From Tenericutes bacterium HGW-Tenericutes-2 (lineage in GTDB: Bacteria > Bacillota_I > Bacilli_A > Acholeplasmatales > Acholeplasmataceae), in the NCBI GenBank assembly GCA_002839095.1, contig PGXL01000001.1, positions 186,001-250,000 on the forward strand: DNA of 64,000 nucleotides. The letters run 5' to 3'. The stretch's first letter is position 1, and each line of letters starts with the position of its first letter. The notes under the pieces were generated by a model that was given only the letters and a program-made list of their open reading frames with translations, was not told where the DNA came from and made no database searches. Made by a program: the position numbers and the translations under genes. This document shows, in pieces, positions 1-8,629 of the stretch.

Positions 1-437
1 GCAAATGTCATTCGATTGAATGCACCATCTACAAGAATTTTTTCTACATAGGGCTTTAGCATTAATATCAGTTGATGTAAGTCATAATTTGTGGTAGGTC
101 CTGCAATAACCATCGTACCTTCACTTAAAATTCTTACGATGTAAACCAATCCTAAAGCAGTTCTCATGTCTGTTTTTTTTATGATTTCATACTCTAGATT
201 CGATGCTACAAGACATTCATATGCTGTAGCTATAACCATTCTTGGTCTAACAATGATTTTAGGCTTTGGCAAGAAATTCACTTGATCGAGTGACTCACCA
301 TCTAGTCCTATACTTGTTAATCCAATGGTTATATTTTGATACATCTCTATAATCTTATTTAATGTTGTTGTCTTTCCTGTATTTTTTGATAATCCAATGA
401 TTCCTAATGTTTCAACACCATCAATTATGTTTTTCAC
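1..437 (-). CDS. kamB: Lysine 5,6-aminomutase reactivase subunit KamB (partial, C-terminus cut by window edge)
   Basis: The first 145 residues of a gene that runs off the left edge. The start is a GTG at 437, inside the end of kamA (17-nt overlap). Near the N-terminus is a Walker A-like loop, GLSKNTGKTT, so it should bind a nucleotide. In known lysine fermentation clusters the gene after kamA encodes KamB, thought to act with the MutS-like ATPase KamC to reactivate the B12 enzyme lysine 5,6-aminomutase (KamDE). Position and P-loop support the name; kamC, kamD and kamE are expected beyond the edge. The identification rests largely on context. Confidence 0.72.
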   Translation of the reverse strand, partial: MKNIIDGVETLGIIGLSKNTGKTTTLNKIIEMYQNITIGLTSIGLDGESLDQVNFLPKPKIIVRPRMVIATAYECLVASNLEYEIIKKTDMRTALGLVYIVRILSEGTMVIAGPTTNYDLHQLILMLKPYVEKILVDGAFNRMTF

Positions 438-1695
438 GAGTAATCCGCTCATTTCTCTTTAAATGCTCTGGTTCAAGTGCTATTCTAGTTCCACTAAGTA
501 GTCCACTAATGCCTTCTAATTTCTCCTTCTTGCAGTCTTCACAGTCGCAAGCTGAAACGTAATGATCTGGTTCACTATAGGTCGTAAACACACCTTCAAA
601 GTTACGAAGTACCACTTTGCCTGGTGCTTGAGATATTAAATAGTTAGGCATCACAGGGATTTTACCTCCACCATTTGGTCCATCGACAACAAATGTTGGT
701 ACTGCAAATCCGCTGATATGACCTCTTAAGCCTTCAATAATTTCTATCCCCTTAGAAACTGTCGTTCTAAAATGTTCAATACCATAGGATAGATCACATT
801 GATAGATATAATATGGACGTACACGGATAGCGATTAATCCTTTAACTAGCTTACGCATAATGTGTACACAATCGTTCACTCCTCTAAGTAACACACTTTG
901 ATTACCAACTGGAATCCCAGCATCAGCTAGTAAGTCAATTGCATGCTTACTTTCTGGCGTGATTTCATCTGCGTGATTAAAATGCGTGTTTACCCAAATT
1001 GGATGATATTTCTTAAGCATATTTACAAGCTTTTCCGTTACTCTTTGTGGCATCACGACAGGTGTGCGTGTACCAAAACGAATCACTTGTACATGATCAA
1101 TTTCTCTTAATTTTTTTAATATGTATTCTATTCTTTCATCACTTGCCATAAATGCGTCGCCACCTGATAAAAGAACATCATTGACTTCAGGATGGTTTCT
1201 TATATATTCTATTGCATGATCGATTTGTTCAATTTTTAACTCAGCATCCTTTTGTCCTGCAAATCTTCTTCTTGTACAATGTCTACAATATGTAGAGCAC
1301 ATATCTGTAATGAGAAAAAGCACACGATCAGGATATCTATGAGTTAGTCCTGGAACTGGTGAATCATGATCCTCGTGTAGTGGATCATATAAATCGTTTT
1401 TTCCTGTAATCAGTTCACTTCCAAAAGGAATCGCTTGCTGACGAATCGGGCACTTTGGATTATCTGGATCAATTAAAGATAGATAATATGGTGTGATTGC
1501 CATCCGTAAGTGACCTAAAACCTTTTGAATGGTTTGTTCTTCATTTTCTGTTAGGTTGATATATTTCTTGAGCTGCTCAGCATTTTTAATACGATTAGAT
1601 GTCTGCCACTTCCAATCATTCCAATCACTCTCAGATACATCCTTAAAATACTTGTTCTTTCTTTCGATGTACTTTTCATTCAATTCTATTTTCAT
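421..1695 (-). CDS. kamA: L-lysine 2,3-aminomutase
   Basis: Radical SAM/PLP enzyme that interconverts L-lysine and L-beta-lysine, the first step of clostridial-type lysine fermentation. The 424-residue length is normal for the family. The radical SAM cluster motif CxxxCxxC is seen as CSTYCRHC at residues 133-140, and a GGGKIP motif near residue 345 carries the expected PLP lysine. A C-terminal Cys cluster (CDCEDC) matches the zinc-binding tail of clostridial KamA. A good TTTCCTCC-complement ribosome site precedes the ATG. It follows kdd by 10 nt and overlaps kamB, so it is co-transcribed in the lysine operon. A role in compatible-solute beta-lysine synthesis is possible but unlikely given the neighbours. 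Confidence 0.97.
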   Translation of the reverse strand: MKIELNEKYIERKNKYFKDVSESDWNDWKWQTSNRIKNAEQLKKYINLTENEEQTIQKVLGHLRMAITPYYLSLIDPDNPKCPIRQQAIPFGSELITGKNDLYDPLHEDHDSPVPGLTHRYPDRVLFLITDMCSTYCRHCTRRRFAGQKDAELKIEQIDHAIEYIRNHPEVNDVLLSGGDAFMASDERIEYILKKLREIDHVQVIRFGTRTPVVMPQRVTEKLVNMLKKYHPIWVNTHFNHADEITPESKHAIDLLADAGIPVGNQSVLLRGVNDCVHIMRKLVKGLIAIRVRPYYIYQCDLSYGIEHFRTTVSKGIEIIEGLRGHISGFAVPTFVVDGPNGGGKIPVMPNYLISQAPGKVVLRNFEGVFTTYSEPDHYVSACDCEDCKKEKLEGISGLLSGTRIALEPEHLKRNERITREKHN

Positions 1696-1705
1696 ATTTT
1701 CCTCC

Positions 1706-2737
1706 CTATGCGTATCTCTTCATAAATAAATCGTAAAGCTTTCTATTTTCTCTTAATATATCTAAAGTTATTTCTGCGTGTCCCTTTGTATATCCATTTC
1801 CAATCATCATATCTAAATCTTTACCGATACCTTCAGCACCGAGTGCTGCTTTAGTGAAGGATGTAGCCATACTAAAGAAATAGACAATTCCATGATCCTT
1901 TGTAGAAAGAATTGCTGTCATTTCTGTATTTTGTACATTGACTACATTAATGGTTAAGTCTGCCAACTCTCCATTGGTGAGTGATGAAACCTTTTCATAA
2001 ACAGCTAAGCTATTTAATGCATTTTCCAAAATGATTTCATCGCATAGGTCTAAGGATATTAATAAATCTCTTTGAGACTCCTCATTGACTAAGCCGATAA
2101 CCTTTCCATTTGGAACAACATTCTTTTTTGCTTGATAGGCACAAAGGACACCACTTTTACCTGCAGCGCCGATAATAAAGACTGTTTGTCCAGGCTTAGC
2201 TAGCTTTTTGACTTGGGCTGGTGCACCAGCAACGTCAAGTGCTGCTAAAACTAAATTTTCACTTAAGTCATTAGGAATAACTGAATAAATCCCTGAATCA
2301 AATAATATTGCTTGTCCCTTGATTTTGACCTGTTCATTACTAATATTGATTGATATGATTTCTTCAATATGTAGTGGTGTTAATGAAAGAGAAACGAGGG
2401 TAGCAATTTTAGTTCCAATGGATAAGGATTGGTTAGAAAACTTATTACCAATTTCCTTGATGGAACCAATAAGCATACCACCACTTTTAGTCACTGGATT
2501 TTGCATTTTACCTTGAGTCTTTACGATATTAAGAATCATATCCTTCATCAAGAAAACATCTGACTTACATGCTTCTTTAATTTGATGAAATGATGCGGAG
2601 TCAATATTTAAGGTATCCACTTCAATCAACATTTCATTTTCATAGCATTTCGGAGTTGAATCAATTTTATGTGCTGCCTGAGGTAGCACACCTGTTTCTC
2701 CAATGACTCTGTGAATTCCATATCTTGATAGCTTCAT
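1706..2737 (-). CDS. kdd: L-erythro-3,5-diaminohexanoate dehydrogenase
   Basis: NAD-dependent oxidative deamination of 3,5-diaminohexanoate to 3-keto-5-aminohexanoate, third step of lysine fermentation. The 343-residue protein has the family N-terminus (KLSRYGIHRVIGETGVLPQAA) and a Rossmann-type nucleotide site GAAGKSG around residue 190. Its start codon abuts the stop of kce with no gap, a sign of translational coupling. The order kal-kce-kdd-kamA is that of the characterised Fusobacterium/Clostridium clusters. Recognised from sequence pattern and context; confidence is high. Confidence 0.95.
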   Translation of the reverse strand: MKLSRYGIHRVIGETGVLPQAAHKIDSTPKCYENEMLIEVDTLNIDSASFHQIKEACKSDVFLMKDMILNIVKTQGKMQNPVTKSGGMLIGSIKEIGNKFSNQSLSIGTKIATLVSLSLTPLHIEEIISINISNEQVKIKGQAILFDSGIYSVIPNDLSENLVLAALDVAGAPAQVKKLAKPGQTVFIIGAAGKSGVLCAYQAKKNVVPNGKVIGLVNEESQRDLLISLDLCDEIILENALNSLAVYEKVSSLTNGELADLTINVVNVQNTEMTAILSTKDHGIVYFFSMATSFTKAALGAEGIGKDLDMMIGNGYTKGHAEITLDILRENRKLYDLFMKRYA

Positions 2738-3562
2738 TTATTTTCTCCTTATACCTAGAATTTCTCTCGCTTCATTTGGAGTTGCTATTTCTCTTCCATA
2801 TCTTTTCGCGATTGAAACTACTTTTTCAACTAGTTCTTTGTTTCCCTTTGCCAATACGCCTTTTTCAAGATAGATATTATCCTCTAGTCCGACTCTCACA
2901 TGACCACCGTTTTTGATGGATAACTCAGCCAATGGAAATTCGTATTTACCAATCCCAGCAACACTAAAAGTAGAGTCACTTGGGATACTGTCCTTCATGA
3001 AATAAAAGTCTCTTTCTTCACCTGTCATTCCACCATTGACACCGAGTACAAAACTAAAGTGCATAGGCTTATGAATAAACCCTTTTTTATGAAGTCTTAG
3101 AACCATATCGATATGTCCCTTTTCAAAGCACTCCAATTCAGGAAAGATATTTCTTTCATGCAAGGTATTAGCGAAATATTTAATGTCGTTTTCCGTATTG
3201 ATAAAGATTTGATCTCCACCAAAATTGAGTGTGCCACAATCTAGGGTAGCCATTTCAATATCAAGCTCTGTTGGTTTAAGTCTAGTCATTCTAGACATAC
3301 CAACAGCACCACCTGTTGATGGTTGAATAATTACATCTGGGCATTTCTTTTTTATACCGTTGATAACGGCTTGATAACGCAGTTTACTTTGAGTAGGTGT
3401 TCCATCATCATGGCGTACATGCAAATGGATTATTGATGCTCCTGCTAGATAAGCAAGGTAAGCTTCTTCCACAGTTTCTTGGATTGTATATGGAACATAC
3501 TCGTTATCTTTTTTACTTGTTTCTGCACCGGATATAGCGCATGTAATAATGAGCTTATTCAT
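2738..3562 (-). CDS. kce: 3-keto-5-aminohexanoate cleavage enzyme
   Basis: Zinc enzyme (BKACE family) that condenses 3-keto-5-aminohexanoate with acetyl-CoA and splits it to acetoacetate and 3-aminobutyryl-CoA. The N-terminus [14 protein letters not shown] and the metal-binding HLHVR motif (about residue 45) are typical, and 274 residues is the family length. A longer reading with an 11-residue extension is possible, but the family begins at the internal ATG at 3562, which also gives a short 8-nt overlap with kal. Product acetoacetate is handled by the adjacent AtoDA. Confidence 0.95.
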   Translation of the reverse strand: MNKLIITCAISGAETSKKDNEYVPYTIQETVEEAYLAYLAGASIIHLHVRHDDGTPTQSKLRYQAVINGIKKKCPDVIIQPSTGGAVGMSRMTRLKPTELDIEMATLDCGTLNFGGDQIFINTENDIKYFANTLHERNIFPELECFEKGHIDMVLRLHKKGFIHKPMHFSFVLGVNGGMTGEERDFYFMKDSIPSDSTFSVAGIGKYEFPLAELSIKNGGHVRVGLEDNIYLEKGVLAKGNKELVEKVVSIAKRYGREIATPNEAREILGIRRK

Positions 3563-3947
3563 GTTTGATACGCTGCTTAGCCTTAGGAACAACACAGGTT
3601 CCTATAGCCTCTGTAACTAGTATTTTATCAAGTAATAAATCTGCTGCTGAACTACTAATGTCCGGTCTAGCAGATATGACTTTATAGCATTGAAACTTCA
3701 TCTTTCTTGATTGGTTACCATGTTCAATAATCTCTCCAATGACTTCAACAAAATCACCTGCATAAAGTGGAGCTAAAAAATCTATTTTTTCATATGCTCT
3801 AAACAAGCCTTCATCACCATCATATTGGATTAAAAGCTCTGTAGCTACGTCTCCAAATAATGCAATGACCTTCGCACCATCCACTAGGTTTCCACCATAA
3901 TGCGCATCAGCTTGACTTAGTCTTAAACGATGTATGACTTTATTCAT
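3555..3947 (-). CDS. kal: 3-aminobutyryl-CoA ammonia lyase
   Basis: Removes ammonia from L-3-aminobutyryl-CoA to give crotonyl-CoA. The 130-residue length and the N-terminal pattern [22 protein letters not shown] match the small hot-dog-fold Kal family. It lies between atoA (3-nt gap) and kce (8-nt overlap), exactly where the pathway order needs it. Crotonyl-CoA then enters butyrate formation. Confidence 0.94.
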   Translation of the reverse strand: MNKVIHRLRLSQADAHYGGNLVDGAKVIALFGDVATELLIQYDGDEGLFRAYEKIDFLAPLYAGDFVEVIGEIIEHGNQSRKMKFQCYKVISARPDISSSAADLLLDKILVTEAIGTCVVPKAKQRIKHE

Positions 3948-3950
3948 TTT

Positions 3951-4598
3951 TTATACCTCCATCAATTTAACATGATCATATTTTAATTTTGCATCAGTCT
4001 TTGAAATAATCTCTTCAATTGAAATATCAGGATGTCTTTCGATTAAATATAGGCCATCACTTCTAACTTCCATCACCGCAAGCTCTGTTACGATAAGGCT
4101 TGCTTTTTTATATCCTGTTAGAGGAAGTGTGCATTTTTCTTTAATCTTTGATTCTTCCTTGTTCATATGTGTGGTTGCAATAATCACACGCTTTGCACCA
4201 GTCACTAAATCCATGGAGCCCCCCATACCTGGTACTAACTTCCCAGGTATGATCCATGAAGCAATTGATCCTTCTTGATCGACTTCAAGTGCACCTAAAA
4301 CAGTGACATCTAAGTGACCTCCGCGAATCATCATAAATGATAGTGCTGTGTCAAAAAACATTCCATGCTCTAAAATAGTTGCGTATTGTCCACTTGGATT
4401 AGTAAGGTTGTAATCGATATTGGATTCATCAGCAAGTGGCCCTAGTCCAATAATTCCATTTTCACTTTGTAAAAACACTTCGACATCATTTGGGATGTAA
4501 TTCGCAACCATGGTTGGTATTCCAATACCTAGATTAACCAGGTTTCCATTTTTGAGTTCTTTTGCTATTCTTTTCGCAATAATTTGTTTAGCATCCAT
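3951..4598 (-). CDS. atoA: Acetate/butyrate-acetoacetate CoA-transferase, beta subunit
   Basis: Moves CoA between acyl groups, here most likely from butyryl-CoA to the acetoacetate made by Kce. The family I CoA-transferase catalytic glutamate is in SENGIIG (Glu46), and the glycine-rich GIGIPTMVANYIP precedes it. The 215-residue size is that of the short beta subunit. Its ATG overlaps the atoD stop as TAATG, which suggests coupled synthesis of the two subunits. Confidence 0.95.
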   Translation of the reverse strand: MDAKQIIAKRIAKELKNGNLVNLGIGIPTMVANYIPNDVEVFLQSENGIIGLGPLADESNIDYNLTNPSGQYATILEHGMFFDTALSFMMIRGGHLDVTVLGALEVDQEGSIASWIIPGKLVPGMGGSMDLVTGAKRVIIATTHMNKEESKIKEKCTLPLTGYKKASLIVTELAVMEVRSDGLYLIERHPDISIEEIISKTDAKLKYDHVKLMEV

Positions 4599-5245
4599 TA
4601 AATAGCACCTCCAATAATTGAATCTACAAAAATATGAGGTGTAATTACATGCTCAGGATCTATATCTTTAACTTCCTCGTGAATGAGTGCTACCACATGG
4701 TCTGCTGCGGTTGCCATGATAGGATTAAAGTTTCTTGCTGTTCCAGAATAGGTTAGATTACCTAGATGGTCTGTATAATATGCATTAATAATTGCTAGGT
4801 CTGCACCAAATGCTTCTGCTACAATATATTCTTTTCCATCAATAACTATTTTCTTTTTACCGATTTCAACGGGTGTATGTATTCCGGTAGGTGTAAGAAT
4901 ACCACCTAAACCTCCACCCTTAGCTCTAATTTGTTCAATAAAGGTACCTTGTGGGATGAGTTCAACATCTAGTTTTCCTTCACTCATAAGCTTCCCTGCG
5001 GTTGGATTGGTACCAATATGAGTAGCAATTAATTTTTTAACTTGATTATTTGAAATCAGTTTTCCAACACCCTTATCAGGATAACCAGCATCATTACAAA
5101 TAATTGTTAAATTTTTAATATTGGTTTCAACAATATAATCAATTAAAAGTTCTGGTGTACCACACGTTAGAAAACCGCCAACCATAATTGATTGTCCTTC
5201 TTTGATCAATGTCTGAAATTTTGTTTTATCAATCCATTTATTCAT
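4598..5245 (-). CDS. atoD: Acetate/butyrate-acetoacetate CoA-transferase, alpha subunit
   Basis: Partner of AtoA; the two form the acetoacetate CoA-transferase. Residues 17-45 (GQSIMVGGFLTCGTPELL and following) are the CoA-transferase alpha signature, and GGGLGGILTPTG lies in the middle of the protein. The start overlaps the end of the MaoC-like gene by 8 nt. In this operon it joins lysine carbon to acetoacetyl-CoA and frees butyrate. Confidence 0.95.
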   Translation of the reverse strand: MNKWIDKTKFQTLIKEGQSIMVGGFLTCGTPELLIDYIVETNIKNLTIICNDAGYPDKGVGKLISNNQVKKLIATHIGTNPTAGKLMSEGKLDVELIPQGTFIEQIRAKGGGLGGILTPTGIHTPVEIGKKKIVIDGKEYIVAEAFGADLAIINAYYTDHLGNLTYSGTARNFNPIMATAADHVVALIHEEVKDIDPEHVITPHIFVDSIIGGAI

Positions 5246-5657
5246 TGGGTTTTTCCTTTCTAGGCATCATCATTGCTTCTCCTGTTAACATGAGTTCATT
5301 ATTTTCATTCAAGATCTCGGTAGAAAATATGACTCTATTTTTTTCTTCAATAATTTCCTTAACAGTAATTCTTACTGTGAGCTCAGTTCCAGGATAAACA
5401 GGCTTAAGAAACTTTAGGGATTGCCCACAATAAATAGTTCCTTCACCAGGATACTCAGTCCCAAATATTTTAGAAAAAAGTGATCCAATTAGCATTCCAT
5501 GGACAATCGGTTCTTTAAATGGTGTACGACTACAATACTCTTCATCAAAATGTGCTTGATTCATGTCACCAGTTAGTTCACCAAATTTCTTTACATCTTC
5601 CTTTGTAATGATTCTTTTGTAGCTTCTTTCTTCTCCAACTTTCATCGTTTTAATCAT
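5238..5657 (-). CDS. MaoC-family (R)-enoyl-CoA hydratase/dehydratase
   Basis: First gene of the lysine operon. The 139-residue hot-dog protein has the hydratase 2 active-site pattern TGDMNQAH (Asp and His catalytic pair) followed by the (x)VHGML segment. It should hydrate crotonyl-CoA or dehydrate 3-hydroxybutyryl-CoA, linking the acetoacetyl-CoA branch with the crotonyl-CoA branch. The stereochemistry would be R, unlike the crotonase usually used in clostridial butyrate formation. An AAGGGG ribosome site lies 6 nt upstream, only about 10 nt after the riboswitch terminator. Confidence 0.85.
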   Translation of the reverse strand: MIKTMKVGEERSYKRIITKEDVKKFGELTGDMNQAHFDEEYCSRTPFKEPIVHGMLIGSLFSKIFGTEYPGEGTIYCGQSLKFLKPVYPGTELTVRITVKEIIEEKNRVIFSTEILNENNELMLTGEAMMMPRKEKPNE

Positions 5658-5673
5658 GTTATTTCCCCTTTTT

Positions 5674-5710
5674 CAAAAAAATAAAGAGCGCTGTATAAAA
5701 CCAGCGCTCC
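5674..5710 (-). terminator. Intrinsic terminator of the lysine riboswitch
   Basis: On the minus strand a stem GAGCGCT/AGCGCTC with an AU-rich loop is followed by a run of U (broken once by A), ending about 17 nt before the first gene. A second hairpin (CCATTT/AAATGG, 5709-5726) touches its 5' side and may take part in switching. Confidence 0.85.
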
Positions 5711-5727
5711 ATTTAGGTTTAAATGGC

Positions 5728-5870
5728 AATGAAGAAGGTGTACCCTCAATCATCAAGGTTAATGAGTGGACTTCATTAAACTTTCGGCGATATGCACCTT
5801 CTTTAAATCACTTGATGTCCACATTCAAATCGTGATTTAAATACCCAACAGACCGCACCTCTGTATCGTT
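5728..5870 (-). promoter_or_regulatory. Lysine riboswitch (L box) controlling the lysine fermentation operon
   Basis: The minus-strand RNA shows L-box landmarks in order: AGAGGUGCG at the 5' side of P1, a P2 arm, GCCGAA (plus-strand ttcggc at 5783-5788), a P3 arm, a short P4 and a closing CACCUUC. The P2 and P3 terminal loops can form the known kissing contact perfectly: GUGGAC (5817-5822) with GUCCAC (5766-5771). A second GAAGGUG near GCCGAA can also pair with the closing CACCUUC in a nine-pair alternative helix. Identified by motif and loop pairing; no covariance search was run. Confidence 0.87.
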
Positions 5871-5879
5871 TCTATACTC

Positions 5880-5909
5880 ATTATAATCGATAAGTGAAAG
5901 CGCTGTCAA
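5880..5909 (-). promoter_or_regulatory. Promoter of the lysine fermentation operon
   Basis: Consensus -35 TTGACA (5904-5909) and -10 TATAAT (5880-5885) on the minus strand, 18-nt spacer. Transcription would start near 5873, at the 5' end of the riboswitch. Confidence 0.85.
5895..5908. promoter_or_regulatory. cre site (CcpA operator) overlapping the lysine operon promoter
   Basis: TGAAAGCGCTGTCA fits the catabolite-responsive element consensus except for one position. It covers the -35 box and the spacer, a place where CcpA binding would block RNA polymerase. No ccpA gene is in the window. Confidence 0.7.
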
Positions 5910-6036
5910 TGCTATTTGATATAATCCATCGTCTTTTCTTAAAAAGACTGCTTTTTCACATAAATCCTATAGTATTCCGTTACAAACCTCGTTATAGGGT
6001 GTATAATTAAAATATAATAGATTAGGAGGAAATAAA

Positions 6037-6273
6037 ATGAATGATATTGTAAAAGCTTATGACGGTCTACCTTGGATTATTAAAATAATTCTAGCTTTAC
6101 CTGGTATTGATGGTATTGCATGGGGTTTATATCGTGTATTCAAGGGTTTAGCTAAAAAAGACAACATGCTTGTATTAATTGGTATTCTTTGGATTTTCTT
6201 AGGAATCTTCGTCTTATGGATTATTGATATGGTTTCAATAATTCTTTATAAGAAGCTTGTTTGGTTAGCATAA
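6037..6273 (+). CDS. Small two-helix membrane protein, function unknown
   Basis: A 78-residue protein with a strong AGGAGG site 7 nt before the ATG and a plausible promoter (TTACAA, 16 nt, TATAAT at 6002-6007). Two hydrophobic stretches (about residues 12-32 and 44-72) are separated by a short basic segment, FKGLAKKD. I recognise no family. It is a monocistronic gene closed by its own terminator, lying between the lysine operon and the B12 uptake genes; nothing connects it to either. Confidence 0.8.
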   Translation: MNDIVKAYDGLPWIIKIILALPGIDGIAWGLYRVFKGLAKKDNMLVLIGILWIFLGIFVLWIIDMVSIILYKKLVWLA

Positions 6274-6287
6274 TTCTGAATTAAAAA

Positions 6288-6320
6288 TAAATGGCAGTCC
6301 TCGGGATTGCCATTTTTTTG
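6288..6320. terminator. Bidirectional terminator
   Basis: Hairpin with ATGGCA/TGCCAT stem followed by seven T on the plus strand. It ends the 6037 gene and probably also the cobalamin operon coming from the other side. Confidence 0.8.
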
Positions 6321-6851
6321 TTATATGATTTGATAATATTTCTCTTTTTCTTTTTGAAGCATTTTTCGAAGTGGTTCATATAACCATAGCACGGTTAAAA
6401 AGTTACTTAATGCCATAATGAGTTCAAATGGTAAATCCATCATAAAATACGCTTCAAATGGAATGCCTAAAACAAGTACTGCAATCGGTATATATAACCA
6501 CCCATATACAAATCCAAAAACAAATCCGAATATTGCAAGTGGATACGCTGAATTTAATTTTTTAAATATTGTGGTTAAACCAATTGGAATTAACATCCAT
6601 CCAATAAACATCGATGGTATATAAACTGGCATCAACGGACCATAGGGTGAAAGTATATTAATAACCATGACATGAATAATGATAATAAAGGTTGTTCTCT
6701 TAAATCCTAAAACCTTTGTAAATAAAATAATAAGTAGTGTAGTAAACTGAATGTTTGGAAGAAAGGATAGCGCAAGTTGCTGCACGAAAAGAATCGCAGC
6801 ACAAACTGCAATTAATGCTGCATCTTTAATTGATGTATTCTCAAAGCGCAT
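6321..6851 (-). CDS. ECF transporter S component, probably for cobalamin
   Basis: A 176-residue, strongly hydrophobic protein with about five to six membrane segments and the layout of ECF substrate-binding (S) components: short cytosolic start, AALIAVCAAILF first helix, and loop GPLMPVYIPSMFIGW. S components capture a vitamin and work with a shared EcfAA'T module, which is not in this window. It is the last gene of an operon led by a cobalamin riboswitch and containing a transcobalamin-like lipoprotein, so vitamin B12 or a corrinoid precursor is the likely substrate. Substrate is inferred from context only. Confidence 0.72.
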   Translation of the reverse strand: MRFENTSIKDAALIAVCAAILFVQQLALSFLPNIQFTTLLIILFTKVLGFKRTTFIIIIHVMVINILSPYGPLMPVYIPSMFIGWMLIPIGLTTIFKKLNSAYPLAIFGFVFGFVYGWLYIPIAVLVLGIPFEAYFMMDLPFELIMALSNFLTVLWLYEPLRKMLQKEKEKYYQII

Positions 6852-6857
6852 TTAAAA

Positions 6858-7325
6858 TCACTCCCAAGCATTCTTTAAACTAATTTTAAATCTGTCATGA
6901 TTATCAAAGCTGATGTTACTTACTCCAACGGTGGTTAGCTTATATGCTGTACCATCGTATTTTTCGATGGATAAAAATGTGTTTGTCCAATTCGACATCA
7001 CTTCAAAATCATCATTTTTTATACCTAATAATACCTTCCCTTGAAATCCAAAGCTTTGGAATTCATAGGTGCAGTCTTCGTCTGCTTGATAGGATCCATT
7101 GGCACATGTTAAATCGAAATTACGATTCAAAACATCAAAAAATGAATCACCTTTATAAAACTCGAGTTCATCATCGAAAACGATAATTCCTTGATCATCA
7201 ACAATGGTTACTTGGATCGTACCAGCCGTTAAGGATAGATTTTCATTTGCAAATAGCTTGATTGTGAAAAATACAGCAATGATGAATACAACACTTACTA
7301 TGATTTTTATCACTAAGTTTTTCAT
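6858..7325 (-). CDS. DUF4430/transcobalamin-like membrane-anchored protein
   Basis: A 155-residue protein with one N-terminal membrane anchor (residues 5-25) and an extracytoplasmic domain resembling the small beta domain found in transcobalamin-type proteins (KGDSFFDVLNRNFDL, then a bulk-hydrophobic ligand face, then a VGVSNISF-like end). Two cysteines (NFDLTCANG and DEDCTYEF) may form a disulfide. The ATG at 7325 is chosen because GGAGGGAGG lies 6-7 nt upstream; the longer reading starts with TTG inside that site. It sits between the lipoprotein and the S component in the B12-controlled operon, so it may pass cobalamin to the transporter. Confidence 0.62.
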   Translation of the reverse strand: MKNLVIKIIVSVVFIIAVFFTIKLFANENLSLTAGTIQVTIVDDQGIIVFDDELEFYKGDSFFDVLNRNFDLTCANGSYQADEDCTYEFQSFGFQGKVLLGIKNDDFEVMSNWTNTFLSIEKYDGTAYKLTTVGVSNISFDNHDRFKISLKNAWE

Positions 7326-7412
7326 TTGAAAACCTCCCTCCAATTGGTATGATATTAACTGATATGAATTAACTTCAGATTTATCCTAAAGAGTTGAAAT
7401 AAAACTAGCGTT

Positions 7413-8606
7413 TTATCCTAAATAATAGAAATAAAATGCTGGCTTTAAATATACATCACGATAGATCTTATATGCAACAAGTGCTGCAAACACCTGTGGA
7501 GTTGAAAACATCATATCTGTTTCTTCTGATTCTAATGTCCATTTATAAGCGCCATCTACTTCATATTGAAGTAAAGCATCAATTAAATCTACACCCTCAG
7601 TTTGATAATCTACACCTCTTGGGTCAATCGCATGCGCAATTAAGCCAAGAATAACTGTAGCTGTTGAAGCTGAGTTTGCTGAGCCCCAAGAAGTCACTCC
7701 ATCCTCAGATAAATTTTCTTTAATATATGTAACCATCTCTGCAACCTGAAGATTTACACCCTCATAGGTAACATATGGAGCAAGTGCTAATAAAAGCATA
7801 CCTGCATAATCAGCATCCATAAAATCTGGTGTACTAGCTAATAAATCATCAACGATCGCTGTTCTAACAGAGCCTGCTGCTTGAACCATAGTTAAAGCAT
7901 TTAATAATGAAATGGATTCATAATGGTTTTGTGCATCCATTAGTAATAAAGCATCTTTAATAGCATCCGTATTTGATACAAATGATTTCGCTAATAATGT
8001 TGATTTAAATGCATTTGATATAGTATCTGTTGGATAAACTGTTGGTTTTGGTACCAGTGATCCAAGCTGTGGAGAAAAATAATTTCTCGCATTTAAATGA
8101 CGGATTGCTGCAACAACATTAGGTTCTAGACCTTGTAGGCTAATATATGTTGATAAATAGTTATCGATAAAGGTTTGAATCACTCTATCAACCATTAAAT
8201 CAGTTTCATCGAGTAGAGAAACTTCTTGAAAAGTAATAACCATTCCATCAATTAGTTCAATATTTTCAACACCAGTAGTTATGAGTGCGCCATCTACAGA
8301 TATAGTGAAGGAATAATTATAGGTAACACCAAATTCTTTTGGATAAAGACTACCTACTCCATTGACGAAATAACCAAATGGATAGATTTGATAATCAATA
8401 CCAATAGATTCATCAATTAAATCAATAACTCTTTTTGTTTCACCCTCAGGAAACTCAATATCTCTGCTTAATAAAACAACATCATCAATCTCAATAACTT
8501 CAACCTTAAACGATAACAGTTCCACTGTTGGTTCGGTTTCAACTTGACAACCAGCAAGTGCTACCAAACTTAAGAAAAATAAAACGATAGTCCAAAACTT
8601 TTTCAT
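7413..8606 (-). CDS. Transcobalamin/intrinsic-factor-like lipoprotein, probable cobalamin-binding
   Basis: A 397-residue lipoprotein: signal peptide with lipobox LAGC (mature Cys20), a small beta domain (about residues 30-135) of the DUF4430/transcobalamin C-terminal type, then an alpha-helical region with prenyltransferase-like repeats (about 150-390), including a WGSANSASTATVILGL segment and ATP-independent helical hairpins. Animal B12 carriers have the same two folds in the opposite order. The gene is first after a cobalamin riboswitch. The likely role is capture of corrinoids at the cell surface for the S component encoded downstream. Domain assignment is by pattern memory, not by a search. 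Confidence 0.7.
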   Translation of the reverse strand: MKKFWTIVLFFLSLVALAGCQVETEPTVELLSFKVEVIEIDDVVLLSRDIEFPEGETKRVIDLIDESIGIDYQIYPFGYFVNGVGSLYPKEFGVTYNYSFTISVDGALITTGVENIELIDGMVITFQEVSLLDETDLMVDRVIQTFIDNYLSTYISLQGLEPNVVAAIRHLNARNYFSPQLGSLVPKPTVYPTDTISNAFKSTLLAKSFVSNTDAIKDALLLMDAQNHYESISLLNALTMVQAAGSVRTAIVDDLLASTPDFMDADYAGMLLLALAPYVTYEGVNLQVAEMVTYIKENLSEDGVTSWGSANSASTATVILGLIAHAIDPRGVDYQTEGVDLIDALLQYEVDGAYKWTLESEETDMMFSTPQVFAALVAYKIYRDVYLKPAFYFYYLG

Positions 8607-8629
8607 GCTTTCTTTTCTCCTTTTTTTAT

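Noticed and set aside
2738-3595. Longer kce start with 11 extra residues
   Set aside because: The extension overlaps kal and does not match the Kce N-terminus; the family begins at the internal MNKLIIT.
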